42,183 bases of DNA, from the NCBI GenBank assembly GCA_902762565.1, contig CACWOS010000056.1:1-42183 (forward strand). The letters run 5' to 3'. Positions 21,728 through 29,983 of the stretch are shown one piece after another. Position numbers and translations under genes: made by a program. The notes below the pieces were generated by a model that saw only the letters and a program-made list of their open reading frames with translations, had not been told where the DNA came from and made no database searches. This stretch comes from an uncultured Prevotellaceae bacterium. GTDB lineage: Bacteria; Bacteroidota; Bacteroidia; Bacteroidales; Bacteroidaceae. Position 1 is the stretch's first letter, and the number at the start of each line of letters is the position of its first letter.

Positions 21728-24700
21728 TTGAAGATACTGAAGCACATATTCAACGTGACGATATGGGTCATATTAGGCCTGTATCTTTTGCTGATGATTA
21801 TCGTCAGCATTCCCGCTGTACAGGAGTCGCTAGGTCGCTACGCGTCACGATTTCTGGCCGGACAGTTGGGTACCAGCGTCAGTATTGAACGTGTGGACAT
21901 CGGCCTCTTCAACCGTCTGATACTCGACCACGTTGTCATTCTCGACCAGCAGGGCAAGGACATGCTGAAAGCACGCCGATTGTCGGCGACTGTTGACATC
22001 TTGCCCCTGATAAATGGAAAAATCGCCATTTCATCAGCACAAATTTTCGGTACACACGCACAGTTGTATCAGGCCGACGCCCAAAGCAAGCCCAACTTCC
22101 AGTTTGTCATTGACTCACTGGCGTCAAAGGACACCACCAGCACCAGCGCCCTCGACCTACGCATCAATTCACTCATCATCCGTCACTCCAGCGTCAGCTA
22201 TGACCGCTGGGACGCACCACAGACGCCAGAACGATTGAATCCCAACCATCTGAAAGTGACGGACATCAGCGCCCATATTCTGCTGAAAGCCCTCAACGAA
22301 GACTCGCTGAACGTCAACGTGAAGCGTCTGGCCTTCCGCGAACAGTCGGGACTGCAACTGGACCGCTTGTCGCTGAGATATGAGGGCGGACGCTATTCCA
22401 GCCTGCTGCGCGACTTCCAGCTGCGCATGCCAGGCACACACTTCGCGTTAGGCGACATCGAAGCCAACTACCAGCTCCGCGACAACCATATTGTGGTGCC
22501 GTCGCTGAAGGTGACTGGCAGCATCAAGCCTTCGGAAATCACGCTGTCCGACCTCCACTGCCTTATGCCGTCGCTCAAAAACTTTACCAGCATGCTGTCG
22601 CTGCAGGCAGACTTCAACGGTCACGGCGACGAGTTGAAAGTCACATCGCTGAAGGTCGGCTCGAATACGGGCGACATCAGCATGAACATCAGCGGAGGGA
22701 TGCAGCAACTGACACAGCCCGACCCCATCTGGACGGCTGACATTCACGACCTGAACCTGTCGGCACACACCATCAACTTCATCTCCGAAAATCTGAAGGG
22801 TCAGAAGACCAACGTACCCGACGAACTAGTACGTCTCGGCGACATCCATATGAAGGGTTTTGTCAGTGGCACAGGCGTGAAGGACATCCGCACGCACAAC
22901 CAGCTGAACACCAGTGCCGGCGATGCAGACATCAACTTCACGCTCGACGAACACCAGCATTTCACGGCCAACGTCTCCACAAAGAACCTGAACCTGAAGC
23001 GTCTGCTGGCCGATGATAAGTTCGGCGACTTTGCCGCTGACATCGAGGCACACGGACAACTGGCCCAGCAAGGTCCGTCAATCACCGCAAAAGGTGTCAT
23101 CAACAGATTCGACTATCAGGGCTACAAATACCATAACATCGACCTGGACGGCACCTATAGCCAGCGCGACATATCAGGTCACTTGAACATCAACGACCCC
23201 AATCTGGGACTCGACATCGAAGGACAGGTCAAGCCCGAAGGCAAAAGCAACCTCGTCAACATCACCGCTACCCTACTGAACTTCTCGCCCAAGGCCACCA
23301 ACCTCAGCGACAAGTGGGGCGATGCGCGTTTCTTCGGCGAGTTGACAGCCAATTTCCACGCCAACGACGTCAACGATGCGGTGGGTTCTATCAACCTGAG
23401 CGATTTCTATATGCTCTCGCCTACGGCCAACTATGAGTTGAACGAGCTGCACATTGAGTCGGGCTATAACGACGAGACACACTTCATGGCCATTCACAGC
23501 GACTTCGGTGAGATAGAGATAACAGGCCATTTTGACTACGAGACGCTGACACAGAGCATGACGAACATCATAGCCAGTCAACTGCCGACCATACCAGGAC
23601 TGCCGAAGGTGAATCCCGCTACCAACAACGACTTCACACTCATGGCCCGTATCACCAAGAGCGATTGGTTGCAACAACTCCTGCAGGTGCCCCTGCACCT
23701 GAGCGAGCCCCTGACGCTGCAAGGCATGGTCAACGACCGCATGTCAGAAGTCAACATAGAATGTCTGATTCCGAAGTTCTATTATAATGGTGGCGGCTAC
23801 CAGAACGGACACATCAGCCTGACATCGCCCAACGACTCGTTGCGTTACGATATCAGCATCACCAAGATGGACGCCGACGGCGACAACATGGTGTTGCACG
23901 CACAGGGAACAGCACACGCCAACCAGCTCATCAACACCCTCAACTGGGATAACCACGCCCTGCAGCGCATGAGCGGACAACTGAACGCCATTGCCAATTT
24001 CGATACTTCGGTTGATGACAAAGCGACAGCCAACGTCAATATTCAGCCCTCGCGAATGACCGTCAACAACACCGAATGGCAGATCAAGCCCTGCTATCTC
24101 AGCTACAGCGAGAAGCGTCTTGACATTAACAACTTCGAGATTAGCCACCAGCAGCAACACCTGAGGGTGAACGGCAAGGCCACCGCAGACAACCACGATT
24201 CGCTGAACGTCGACATGCAGGATGTGGACATCGAATACGTGCTTAGTCTGGTTGACTTCGATGCTGTCAGCTTCAAGGGACAGGCCACAGGTCAGGCCGT
24301 GCTGAGCGGTCTCTTCGGCGACCTGCAAACGGGCGGTCGTATCGTGGTCAACAACTTCCTGTTCCAAGACGGAAGAATGGGCACACTTGACGCAAACGTA
24401 AGCTGGAATAAAGAATTAGAACAGATTGATATACATGCTATTAGCGACGACGGAAAGGAAGCTAAAACATACATCGATGGCTACGTTACACCTAAACGCG
24501 ACAGCATCAATCTGGGCATCGAAGCCCGAGGCACCTACCTCGATTTCGCACGTTCGTTCACGTCCAGTTTCCTTGACCAGATTGACGGTCACGCCAATGG
24601 TGCCGTACGCCTCATCGGCCCGCTCGACGCCATCAACCTGACTGGTCAGCTGGTCATCAACGGCAACGTCCACGTGACCAGCACCAACTGCTCGTACGAC

Positions 24701-26143
24701 ATGCGCAATGACACGCTGAAGATTGTACCCAACGAGATTATGTTTGCCCACTGCCCCATCTACGACCGCAACGGACGCATGGGTATGTTGACGGGTGGCA
24801 TTCACCACCAAAACCTGACCAACCTGACCTACGACATCTACGCCGATACTGAAAACCTTCTGGCCTACGACTTCAAAGACTTTGGCGATGACACCTTCTA
24901 CGGCACCGTCTATGCCAACGGCCATGTAGGCATTCACGGACGCGACGACGGCGTGACCATCGACATTGACGTGACGCCACTCGAAGGCAGCACCTTTGTC
25001 TATAATGTCGCCTCGCCCGACATCATTGCCAGTCAGGAATACATAGAATGGAATAATGATGCGAAACCCGAGGTCACCGTACAACGGAAGTCGAATGATG
25101 ACGATGACGACGACTTCCGCAGCGACCTGAACCTGCACATGAAAGTCAACTGCACACCACAGGCCACCGTTCGCCTGCTGATGGACGCACGTACCAGCGA
25201 CTACATCACGCTGCACGGCACAGGCGACATTCAGGCTCACTTCTACAACAAGGGCGGTTTCAGCATGTTCGGCACCTATCGCGTGACTGACGGCACCTAT
25301 GGCATCACCATTCAGGACATCATCAAGAAGAACTTTGTATTCCTCGAAGGCGGTACGGTCGTATTCGGCGGCGACCCCTACGATGCTGCCCTCAACCTGC
25401 AGGCCCAGCACACGGTGAACGGCGTGTCGCTCTCCGACCTCAACGTCGGGCGCTCTTTCTCTAACACGGTACGCGTAAACTGTCTCATGAACATCACCGG
25501 TCAGCCACGTGCCCCACAGGTTGACTTCGACTTGGACATGCCAAACGTCAACACCGATGAAAAGCAGATGGTGCGTGCCATCATCAATAGCGAAGACGAG
25601 ATGAACCAGCAGGTCATCTATCTTCTCGCCGTAGGCCGCTTCTATCCGCAGCAAGCCAACAATGCCGACGGGGAGCAGCAGGGACCCAGCAAGACGTCGC
25701 TGGCCATGCAGAGTCTGCTATCTGGTACTATTAGCGGACAAATCAATTCCATGCTCGGACAAATCATCAAGAGCAACAACTGGAACTTCGGTGCCAACAT
25801 TTCGACAGGCGACGAGGGTTGGAACAACGCTGAATATGAGGGACTTGTCAGTGGTCGTATGCTCAACAACCGCCTGCTTATCAATGGCCAGTTCGGCTAT
25901 CGCGACAATGTCAATACCGCCACCTCGTCGTTTATCGGCGATTTTGACATTCGCTATCTCCTCTTCCCCAACGGAAACCTTGCCTTGAAAGTCTACAATC
26001 AGACCAACGACCGCTACTTCACCCGTTCCAGCCTTAACACGCAGGGCATCGGCCTCATCATGAAGAAGGATTTCAACGGATGGAACGACCTTTTTAACAT
26101 CAAAAAGAAGAAAAAGAAAGCTAAAGTAGTTAAAAATCCATAA
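21728..26143 (+). CDS. tamB: TamB, translocation and assembly module protein
   Basis: A 1471-aa protein with an N-terminal membrane anchor (about 8-30, HIFNVTIWVILGLYLLLMII) and a very long periplasmic beta-helical region made of repeated strands. The C-terminal DUF490/TamB domain (about 1050-1440) includes GTGDIQAHFYNKGGFSMFGT and VTDGTYGITIQDIIKKNFVF, and ends in a basic tail (KKKKKKAKVVKN). TamB bridges the inner and outer membranes and is now seen as a lipid-transport AsmA-like protein; its partner TamL is at 9342-11552 rather than adjacent. The TTG at 21728 is taken as start because the helix begins immediately after it and no ATG precedes it in frame. The long antisense frames opposite this gene are codon-bias shadows. 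Confidence 0.9.
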   Translation: MKILKHIFNVTIWVILGLYLLLMIIVSIPAVQESLGRYASRFLAGQLGTSVSIERVDIGLFNRLILDHVVILDQQGKDMLKARRLSATVDILPLINGKIAISSAQIFGTHAQLYQADAQSKPNFQFVIDSLASKDTTSTSALDLRINSLIIRHSSVSYDRWDAPQTPERLNPNHLKVTDISAHILLKALNEDSLNVNVKRLAFREQSGLQLDRLSLRYEGGRYSSLLRDFQLRMPGTHFALGDIEANYQLRDNHIVVPSLKVTGSIKPSEITLSDLHCLMPSLKNFTSMLSLQADFNGHGDELKVTSLKVGSNTGDISMNISGGMQQLTQPDPIWTADIHDLNLSAHTINFISENLKGQKTNVPDELVRLGDIHMKGFVSGTGVKDIRTHNQLNTSAGDADINFTLDEHQHFTANVSTKNLNLKRLLADDKFGDFAADIEAHGQLAQQGPSITAKGVINRFDYQGYKYHNIDLDGTYSQRDISGHLNINDPNLGLDIEGQVKPEGKSNLVNITATLLNFSPKATNLSDKWGDARFFGELTANFHANDVNDAVGSINLSDFYMLSPTANYELNELHIESGYNDETHFMAIHSDFGEIEITGHFDYETLTQSMTNIIASQLPTIPGLPKVNPATNNDFTLMARITKSDWLQQLLQVPLHLSEPLTLQGMVNDRMSEVNIECLIPKFYYNGGGYQNGHISLTSPNDSLRYDISITKMDADGDNMVLHAQGTAHANQLINTLNWDNHALQRMSGQLNAIANFDTSVDDKATANVNIQPSRMTVNNTEWQIKPCYLSYSEKRLDINNFEISHQQQHLRVNGKATADNHDSLNVDMQDVDIEYVLSLVDFDAVSFKGQATGQAVLSGLFGDLQTGGRIVVNNFLFQDGRMGTLDANVSWNKELEQIDIHAISDDGKEAKTYIDGYVTPKRDSINLGIEARGTYLDFARSFTSSFLDQIDGHANGAVRLIGPLDAINLTGQLVINGNVHVTSTNCSYDMRNDTLKIVPNEIMFAHCPIYDRNGRMGMLTGGIHHQNLTNLTYDIYADTENLLAYDFKDFGDDTFYGTVYANGHVGIHGRDDGVTIDIDVTPLEGSTFVYNVASPDIIASQEYIEWNNDAKPEVTVQRKSNDDDDDDFRSDLNLHMKVNCTPQATVRLLMDARTSDYITLHGTGDIQAHFYNKGGFSMFGTYRVTDGTYGITIQDIIKKNFVFLEGGTVVFGGDPYDAALNLQAQHTVNGVSLSDLNVGRSFSNTVRVNCLMNITGQPRAPQVDFDLDMPNVNTDEKQMVRAIINSEDEMNQQVIYLLAVGRFYPQQANNADGEQQGPSKTSLAMQSLLSGTISGQINSMLGQIIKSNNWNFGANISTGDEGWNNAEYEGLVSGRMLNNRLLINGQFGYRDNVNTATSSFIGDFDIRYLLFPNGNLALKVYNQTNDRYFTRSSLNTQGIGLIMKKDFNGWNDLFNIKKKKKKAKVVKNP

Positions 26144-26146
26144 TTT

Positions 26147-26174
26147 CTTCACTCTTCACTCTTCACTCTTCACT
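26147..26174. repeat. Four tandem 7-bp CTTCACT repeats
   Basis: CTTCACT repeats four times without interruption between the tamB stop (26143) and the rpsA promoter (26183). Confidence 0.9.
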
Positions 26175-26182
26175 CTTTTTTG

Positions 26183-26336
26183 TACCTTTGCAGCCGCTTT
26201 TCTCCCCCATAGGGGGAAATAGGGGCCGGAACAGGCGCTGACTCCTATTAATTATTAACCCTTTAAAGATGGTCTGGTAAACGTCTGTTCAGACCCCGCC
26301 CCGACACACAAACGAGGGGCACATATTATTTAATTT
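26183..26336 (+). promoter_or_regulatory. rpsA promoter and structured leader
   Basis: TACCTTTG (26183-26190) is the -7 box; transcription from about 26196 gives a ~140-nt leader. Three hairpins can form: CCCCC-ATA-GGGGG (26204-26216), GGTCTG (26271-26276) with CAGACC (26290-26295), and GCCCC (26298-26302) with GGGGC (26316-26320) just before the ATG at 26337. S1 is autoregulated through its own leader in other bacteria, so a similar role is plausible but not shown. Confidence 0.5.
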
Positions 26337-28058
26337 ATGTCAAATTTAACTAAGAACGTCCAGCCATTACAGGACTTTAACTGGGACGAGTTTGAGAACG
26401 GCACAGTTGCCAACGTCAGCAAGGAAGAACTCGACAAGGCTTACGACGAGACCCTTAACAAGGTCAGTGAGCATCAGGTTGTTGACGGTACTGTCATCAG
26501 CGTGGACAAGAAGGAAGTAGTCGTTAACATCGGCTACAAGAGCGACGGTATCATTCCTGCTTCAGAGTTCCGTTACAACCCCGACCTGAAGGCCGGCGAC
26601 ACCGTTGAGGTGTACGTAGAGAACGCTGAGGACAAGAAAGGTCAGCTGGTTCTGTCTCACAAGAAGGCCCGCCTGTCAAAGAGCTGGGATCGCGTCAATG
26701 CAGCCCTCGAGGCCGAGGAGGTTGTACAGGGTTACATCAAGTGCCGCACAAAGGGTGGTATGATTGTCGACGTATTCGGCATCGAGGCCTTCCTGCCCGG
26801 TTCTCAGATCGACGTTCACCCCATACGCGACTACGATCAGTTTGTGGGTAAGACTATGGAATTCAAGATCGTGAAGATCAATCAGGAGTTCCGCAATGTT
26901 GTTGTTTCTCACAAGGCTCTCATCGAGGCCGAGTTGGAGCAGCAGAAGAAGGAAATCATCGGTAAGCTCGAGAAGGGTCAGATCCTGGAGGGTGTTGTTA
27001 AGAACATCACTTCTTACGGTGTATTTGTTGACCTCGGCGGTGTTGACGGACTCATCCACATCACCGATCTCTCTTGGGGTCGTGTTGACGATCCTCACAA
27101 GGTGGTTGAGCTCGACCAGAAGATCAACGTTGTTATCCTCGACTTCGACGACGAGAAGCGTCGTATCGCTCTCGGTCTGAAGCAGCTCACTCCTCATCCT
27201 TGGGATGCTCTGGATGCTAACCTCAAGGTTGGTGACCACGTCAAGGGTAAGGTTGTCGTTATCGCTGACTACGGTGCATTCGTTGAAATCCAGCCCGGTG
27301 TCGAGGGTCTGATCCACGTTTCCGAGATGTCTTGGAGCCAGCATCTGCGCTCAGCTCAGGAGTTCCTGAAGGTTGGCGACGAAGTAGAGGCTGTTATCCT
27401 GTGGGAGGCTATCGAGGTTAAATATCCTGTTGGCAGCAAGCACACCGCCAAGGTTCGCAACTTCACCAACTTCGGTGTGTTCGTTGAACTCGAGGAGGGT
27501 GTCGACGGTCTGATTCACATCAGCGACCTCAGCTGGACCAAGAAAGTTAAGCATCCTTCAGAGTTCACACAGGTTGGTGCCCAGATTGACGTGATCGTAC
27601 TCGACATCGACAAGGAAAATCGCCGTCTCTCGCTCGGCCACAAGCAGCTCGAGGACAATCCTTGGGACGTCTTCGAGGAGAAGTACACCGTTGGTTCTAT
27701 CCACGAGGGTACCATCACCGAACTGCTCGAGAAGGGCGCCGTTGTCAAGTTGGACGAGAATGTTGAAGGTTTCGCTACTCCCAAGCACCTGCAGAAGGAG
27801 GACGGCTCACAGGCCGTTCAGGGCGAGACACTGCCCTTCAAGGTTATCGAGTTCAACAAGGACAGCAAGCGCATCATCCTCAGCCACAGCCGCACCTTCG
27901 AGGATCCCGCTCGCGAGGAGAAGCGTGCTGCTGCCAAGAAGACACGCGCCACTAAGAAGGACGACGCTCCAAAGATTGAGAACGTTGCTGCCAGCACCAC
28001 GCTTGGCGATATCGACGTACTCGCTCAACTGAAGGCTCAGATGGAGAAGGGTGAGTAA
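26337..28058 (+). CDS. rpsA: 30S ribosomal protein S1, fourth repeat shortened
   Basis: A 573-aa RNA-binding protein with six S1 (OB-fold) repeats at about 45-115, 128-195, 210-285, 296-360, 375-450 and 465-535. It binds mRNA on the 30S subunit. Repeats 3 and 5 end with VILDFDDEKRRIALGLKQL and VLDIDKENRRLSLGHKQL followed by a Pro-Trp. In repeat 4 this last strand is absent: VGDEVEAVIL (to L355) runs straight into WEAIEVKYPVGSK (from W356; plus 27401/27402). About 20 residues are missing in frame. A repeat-mediated deletion or an assembly error are the main options, since S1 is normally essential. Codon use is strongly biased, as for a highly expressed gene. Followed by a strong terminator. 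Confidence 0.93.
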   Translation: MSNLTKNVQPLQDFNWDEFENGTVANVSKEELDKAYDETLNKVSEHQVVDGTVISVDKKEVVVNIGYKSDGIIPASEFRYNPDLKAGDTVEVYVENAEDKKGQLVLSHKKARLSKSWDRVNAALEAEEVVQGYIKCRTKGGMIVDVFGIEAFLPGSQIDVHPIRDYDQFVGKTMEFKIVKINQEFRNVVVSHKALIEAELEQQKKEIIGKLEKGQILEGVVKNITSYGVFVDLGGVDGLIHITDLSWGRVDDPHKVVELDQKINVVILDFDDEKRRIALGLKQLTPHPWDALDANLKVGDHVKGKVVVIADYGAFVEIQPGVEGLIHVSEMSWSQHLRSAQEFLKVGDEVEAVILWEAIEVKYPVGSKHTAKVRNFTNFGVFVELEEGVDGLIHISDLSWTKKVKHPSEFTQVGAQIDVIVLDIDKENRRLSLGHKQLEDNPWDVFEEKYTVGSIHEGTITELLEKGAVVKLDENVEGFATPKHLQKEDGSQAVQGETLPFKVIEFNKDSKRIILSHSRTFEDPAREEKRAAAKKTRATKKDDAPKIENVAASTTLGDIDVLAQLKAQMEKGE

Positions 28059-28081
28059 TCCCCTACTCCACACTTCAAAAT

Positions 28082-28115
28082 AAATTGAGGTTGCCCCATC
28101 GGGCAGCCTCAATTT
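28082..28115 (+). terminator. rpsA terminator
   Basis: A 15-bp stem (28082-28096 with 28101-28115, one G-T wobble), loop CATC, with the right arm running into TTTTTG. It lies 24 bp after the rpsA stop. Confidence 0.9.
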
Positions 28116-28199
28116 TTGTTTAAGCAATATGCTACGTGAAAAATAAACGATTTTTGAAGAAATGTTTTTGAGAATGTTGTCCAATTCAGAAAATAGTTG

Positions 28200-28207
28200 T
28201 ATCTTTG
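28200..28207 (+). promoter_or_regulatory. Promoter of the sensor-regulator gene
   Basis: TATCTTTG at 28200-28207, with GTTG 20 nt upstream as a -33 approximation. The word TAAACGAT (28144-28151), one base off the TGAACGAT found at the locus operators, lies about 50 bp further up and might allow autoregulation. Confidence 0.6.
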
Positions 28208-28268
28208 CACAGGAGATTTACTGAGCAAAGGTGGGCCGCACCATCAACAACAACCTAACTAAACAAAT

Positions 28269-29807
28269 ATGCGACAAAGATTCTTTTATTTATTTGTATT
28301 GACTACGTTACTTGTCTCTTGCTCTGGGGGCAAAGAGAAGTATCGTATCGGAATATCGCAGTGTTCCGCTGACATCTGGCGTGATAAGCAGAATGCAGAA
28401 CTGCGCATGGGTGCTTATTTCCATGACAATGTTGAACTGAAGTTCGCTGCGGCTTACGATAGCGACGAGCGACAGGTGCAGCAGATTGACAGCCTCGTGA
28501 ATGATGGTATCGACTTGCTCATTGTGGCACCGAATCAGGTACAGACTATCTCGCCTGCCATCGATCGCGCATACGATAAGGGCATACCTGTAATTGTTTT
28601 CGAACGCAAGACCAGTTCACGGAAATATACCGCCTTTATCAGTGCTGACAACTACGAGATGGGACGCGTGATGGGCGATTATATTATCTCTCGGCTTCAT
28701 GGACAGGGAACGGTATTGGAGATAAAGGGCTTGGAGGGCTCATCACCCGCCATCGAGCGCCATAAAGGCTTCATGGATGCCATAGAGAAAGTTCCTGGCA
28801 TCAAGGTGGTGGGTTCGCTGCAAGGCGACTGGACGGAGACGACAGCATACGAGAGCACGAAACAATGGCTCCAAAATAATAAAGATGTACGCGTAGACCT
28901 GGTGTTCGGTGCCAACGACCGCACGGCCATGGGAGCAAGAAAAGCACTTGGAGCTGGGGTGTTATACTGCGGTATCGATGGTTTGCCGGGTGAGAACGGC
29001 GGCATACAATTAGTGCGCGACTCTTTGCTCGATGCTTCCTACATCTATCCCACGCATGGTGACCAGATTATCGAATTGGCTGTAAATATTCTCGAAGGGA
29101 AACCATATGAGAAGGAGACCATGCTGATGTCAGCCCTAGTGACAAGTGACAATGCCAAGGTGCTGCTTATGCAGGGTGAGGAGTTGATGCGACAGGCTGA
29201 CCGTTTAGACGAATTGCACAATAAGGCAGACAACTACCTGCATGAACTTGACACCCAGCGAATCGTCAACTGGCTGGCCATTGGCATCATTGCATTACTC
29301 ATCATTGTCTTCGTGCTGTTCTACCTCCATTACCTCCGCAAAATTGCCCTGCAACGGGAGCGCGTGGTGAACACGTTGTGGAATATGCCTGAATCTGTTG
29401 CAGTCCCTGAGAGTTTAGAGGAATCAGAAAAGCAAAAGGAGACTGAGACTATAGACAGTACTGATGACACTGACGAAACAGAACCCGCTGCTGTCTCAAT
29501 CTTTATCACCCGTTTCAAAGAAGTAGTCGAAGCCCGTCTAGCCGATAGTGATGTCAGTGTTGAGGATTTAGCAGCTGACATGAACCTTAGTCGTGTTCAA
29601 CTCTATCGCAAGGTGAAAGCCATCTCAGGCTCATCGCCTGTCGAGCTGTTGCGTACCGCCCGTCTGAACCGCGCCTACCAGTTGCTACTTACCACCGATA
29701 AGAGTGTCTCTGAGGTTGCGTATTCCGTTGGCTTTACCGCTCCCAGCTACTTTACGAAATGTTTCAAGGAGGAGTACGGCATGGTGCCGGGAGACGTAAA
29801 GAAGTGA
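28269..29807 (+). CDS. Membrane sugar sensor fused to AraC DNA-binding domain
   Basis: A 512-aa one-component regulator. The N-terminus is a lipoprotein-type signal (LTTLLVSC, C18). Residues about 24-305 form a periplasmic type I sugar-binding domain (IGISQCSADIWRD, LLIVAPNQVQTISPAI, GIPVIVFERK, VFGANDRTAMGARKAL) like the fructose-binding domain of the Bacteroides thetaiotaomicron fructan regulator BT1754. One membrane helix (335-353) leads to a basic, then acidic, linker and a C-terminal AraC-type helix-turn-helix domain (about 410-510: VEDLAADMNLSRVQLYRKVK, SEVAYSVGFTAPSYFTKCFK). The histidine kinase and receiver domains of hybrid regulators are absent, so sugar binding must reach DNA through the membrane directly. 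It is encoded next to susC and the likely operator. The stop codon falls in a GTGAGGA repeat. Confidence 0.88.
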   Translation: MRQRFFYLFVLTTLLVSCSGGKEKYRIGISQCSADIWRDKQNAELRMGAYFHDNVELKFAAAYDSDERQVQQIDSLVNDGIDLLIVAPNQVQTISPAIDRAYDKGIPVIVFERKTSSRKYTAFISADNYEMGRVMGDYIISRLHGQGTVLEIKGLEGSSPAIERHKGFMDAIEKVPGIKVVGSLQGDWTETTAYESTKQWLQNNKDVRVDLVFGANDRTAMGARKALGAGVLYCGIDGLPGENGGIQLVRDSLLDASYIYPTHGDQIIELAVNILEGKPYEKETMLMSALVTSDNAKVLLMQGEELMRQADRLDELHNKADNYLHELDTQRIVNWLAIGIIALLIIVFVLFYLHYLRKIALQRERVVNTLWNMPESVAVPESLEESEKQKETETIDSTDDTDETEPAAVSIFITRFKEVVEARLADSDVSVEDLAADMNLSRVQLYRKVKAISGSSPVELLRTARLNRAYQLLLTTDKSVSEVAYSVGFTAPSYFTKCFKEEYGMVPGDVKK

Positions 29808-29826
29808 GGAGTGAGAAGTGAGGAGT
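29803..29826. repeat. AAGTGAGGAGTGAG tandem repeat over the regulator stop codon
   Basis: AAGTGAGGAGTGAG (29803-29816) followed by AAGTGAGGAG (29817-29826). The regulator's TGA stop is part of the first unit. Confidence 0.75.
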
Positions 29827-29845
29827 TTGCTTGCGCTGCTCTAAG

Positions 29846-29912
29846 AAATATCGTTCATTCCATCGCAAAAATGTTTCATTGCAACATATTTTGTATGGAG
29901 TGAACGATATTT
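29846..29912. promoter_or_regulatory. Operator of the susC promoter: 67-bp nested dyad
   Basis: AAATATCGTTCATTCCAT (29846-29863) and ATGGAGTGAACGATATTT (29895-29912) are inverted repeats matching at 17 of 18 positions. Inside the 31-nt spacer CAAAAATGTT and AACATATTTTG form a second, imperfect dyad with the same centre. It ends about 25 bp upstream of the -7 box, next to the expected -33 position, suiting an activator. The core ATCGTTCA/TGAACGAT recurs at 37947-37984, and TGAACGAT alone at 39030-39037. Confidence 0.75.
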
Positions 29913-29937
29913 TTAATATAGATATAAGATTAGTACA

Positions 29938-29945
29938 TACTTTTG
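29938..29945 (+). promoter_or_regulatory. susC promoter -7 box
   Basis: TACTTTTG at 29938-29945, about 39 nt before the ATG at 29984. No good -33 TTTG; instead the operator dyad abuts that position, as expected for an activator-dependent promoter. Confidence 0.55.
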
Positions 29946-29983
29946 CAGCAGAAATTGTAACCAGAGTATTAACTAAAAACAAA

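Noticed and set aside
24416-25654. 412-aa minus-strand frame opposite tamB
   Set aside because: Valine-rich low-pattern translation typical of a shadow in a biased gene; tamB is continuous across it.
26676-27344. 222-aa minus-strand frame opposite rpsA
   Set aside because: Leucine/valine/asparagine-rich shadow of the S1 repeats.
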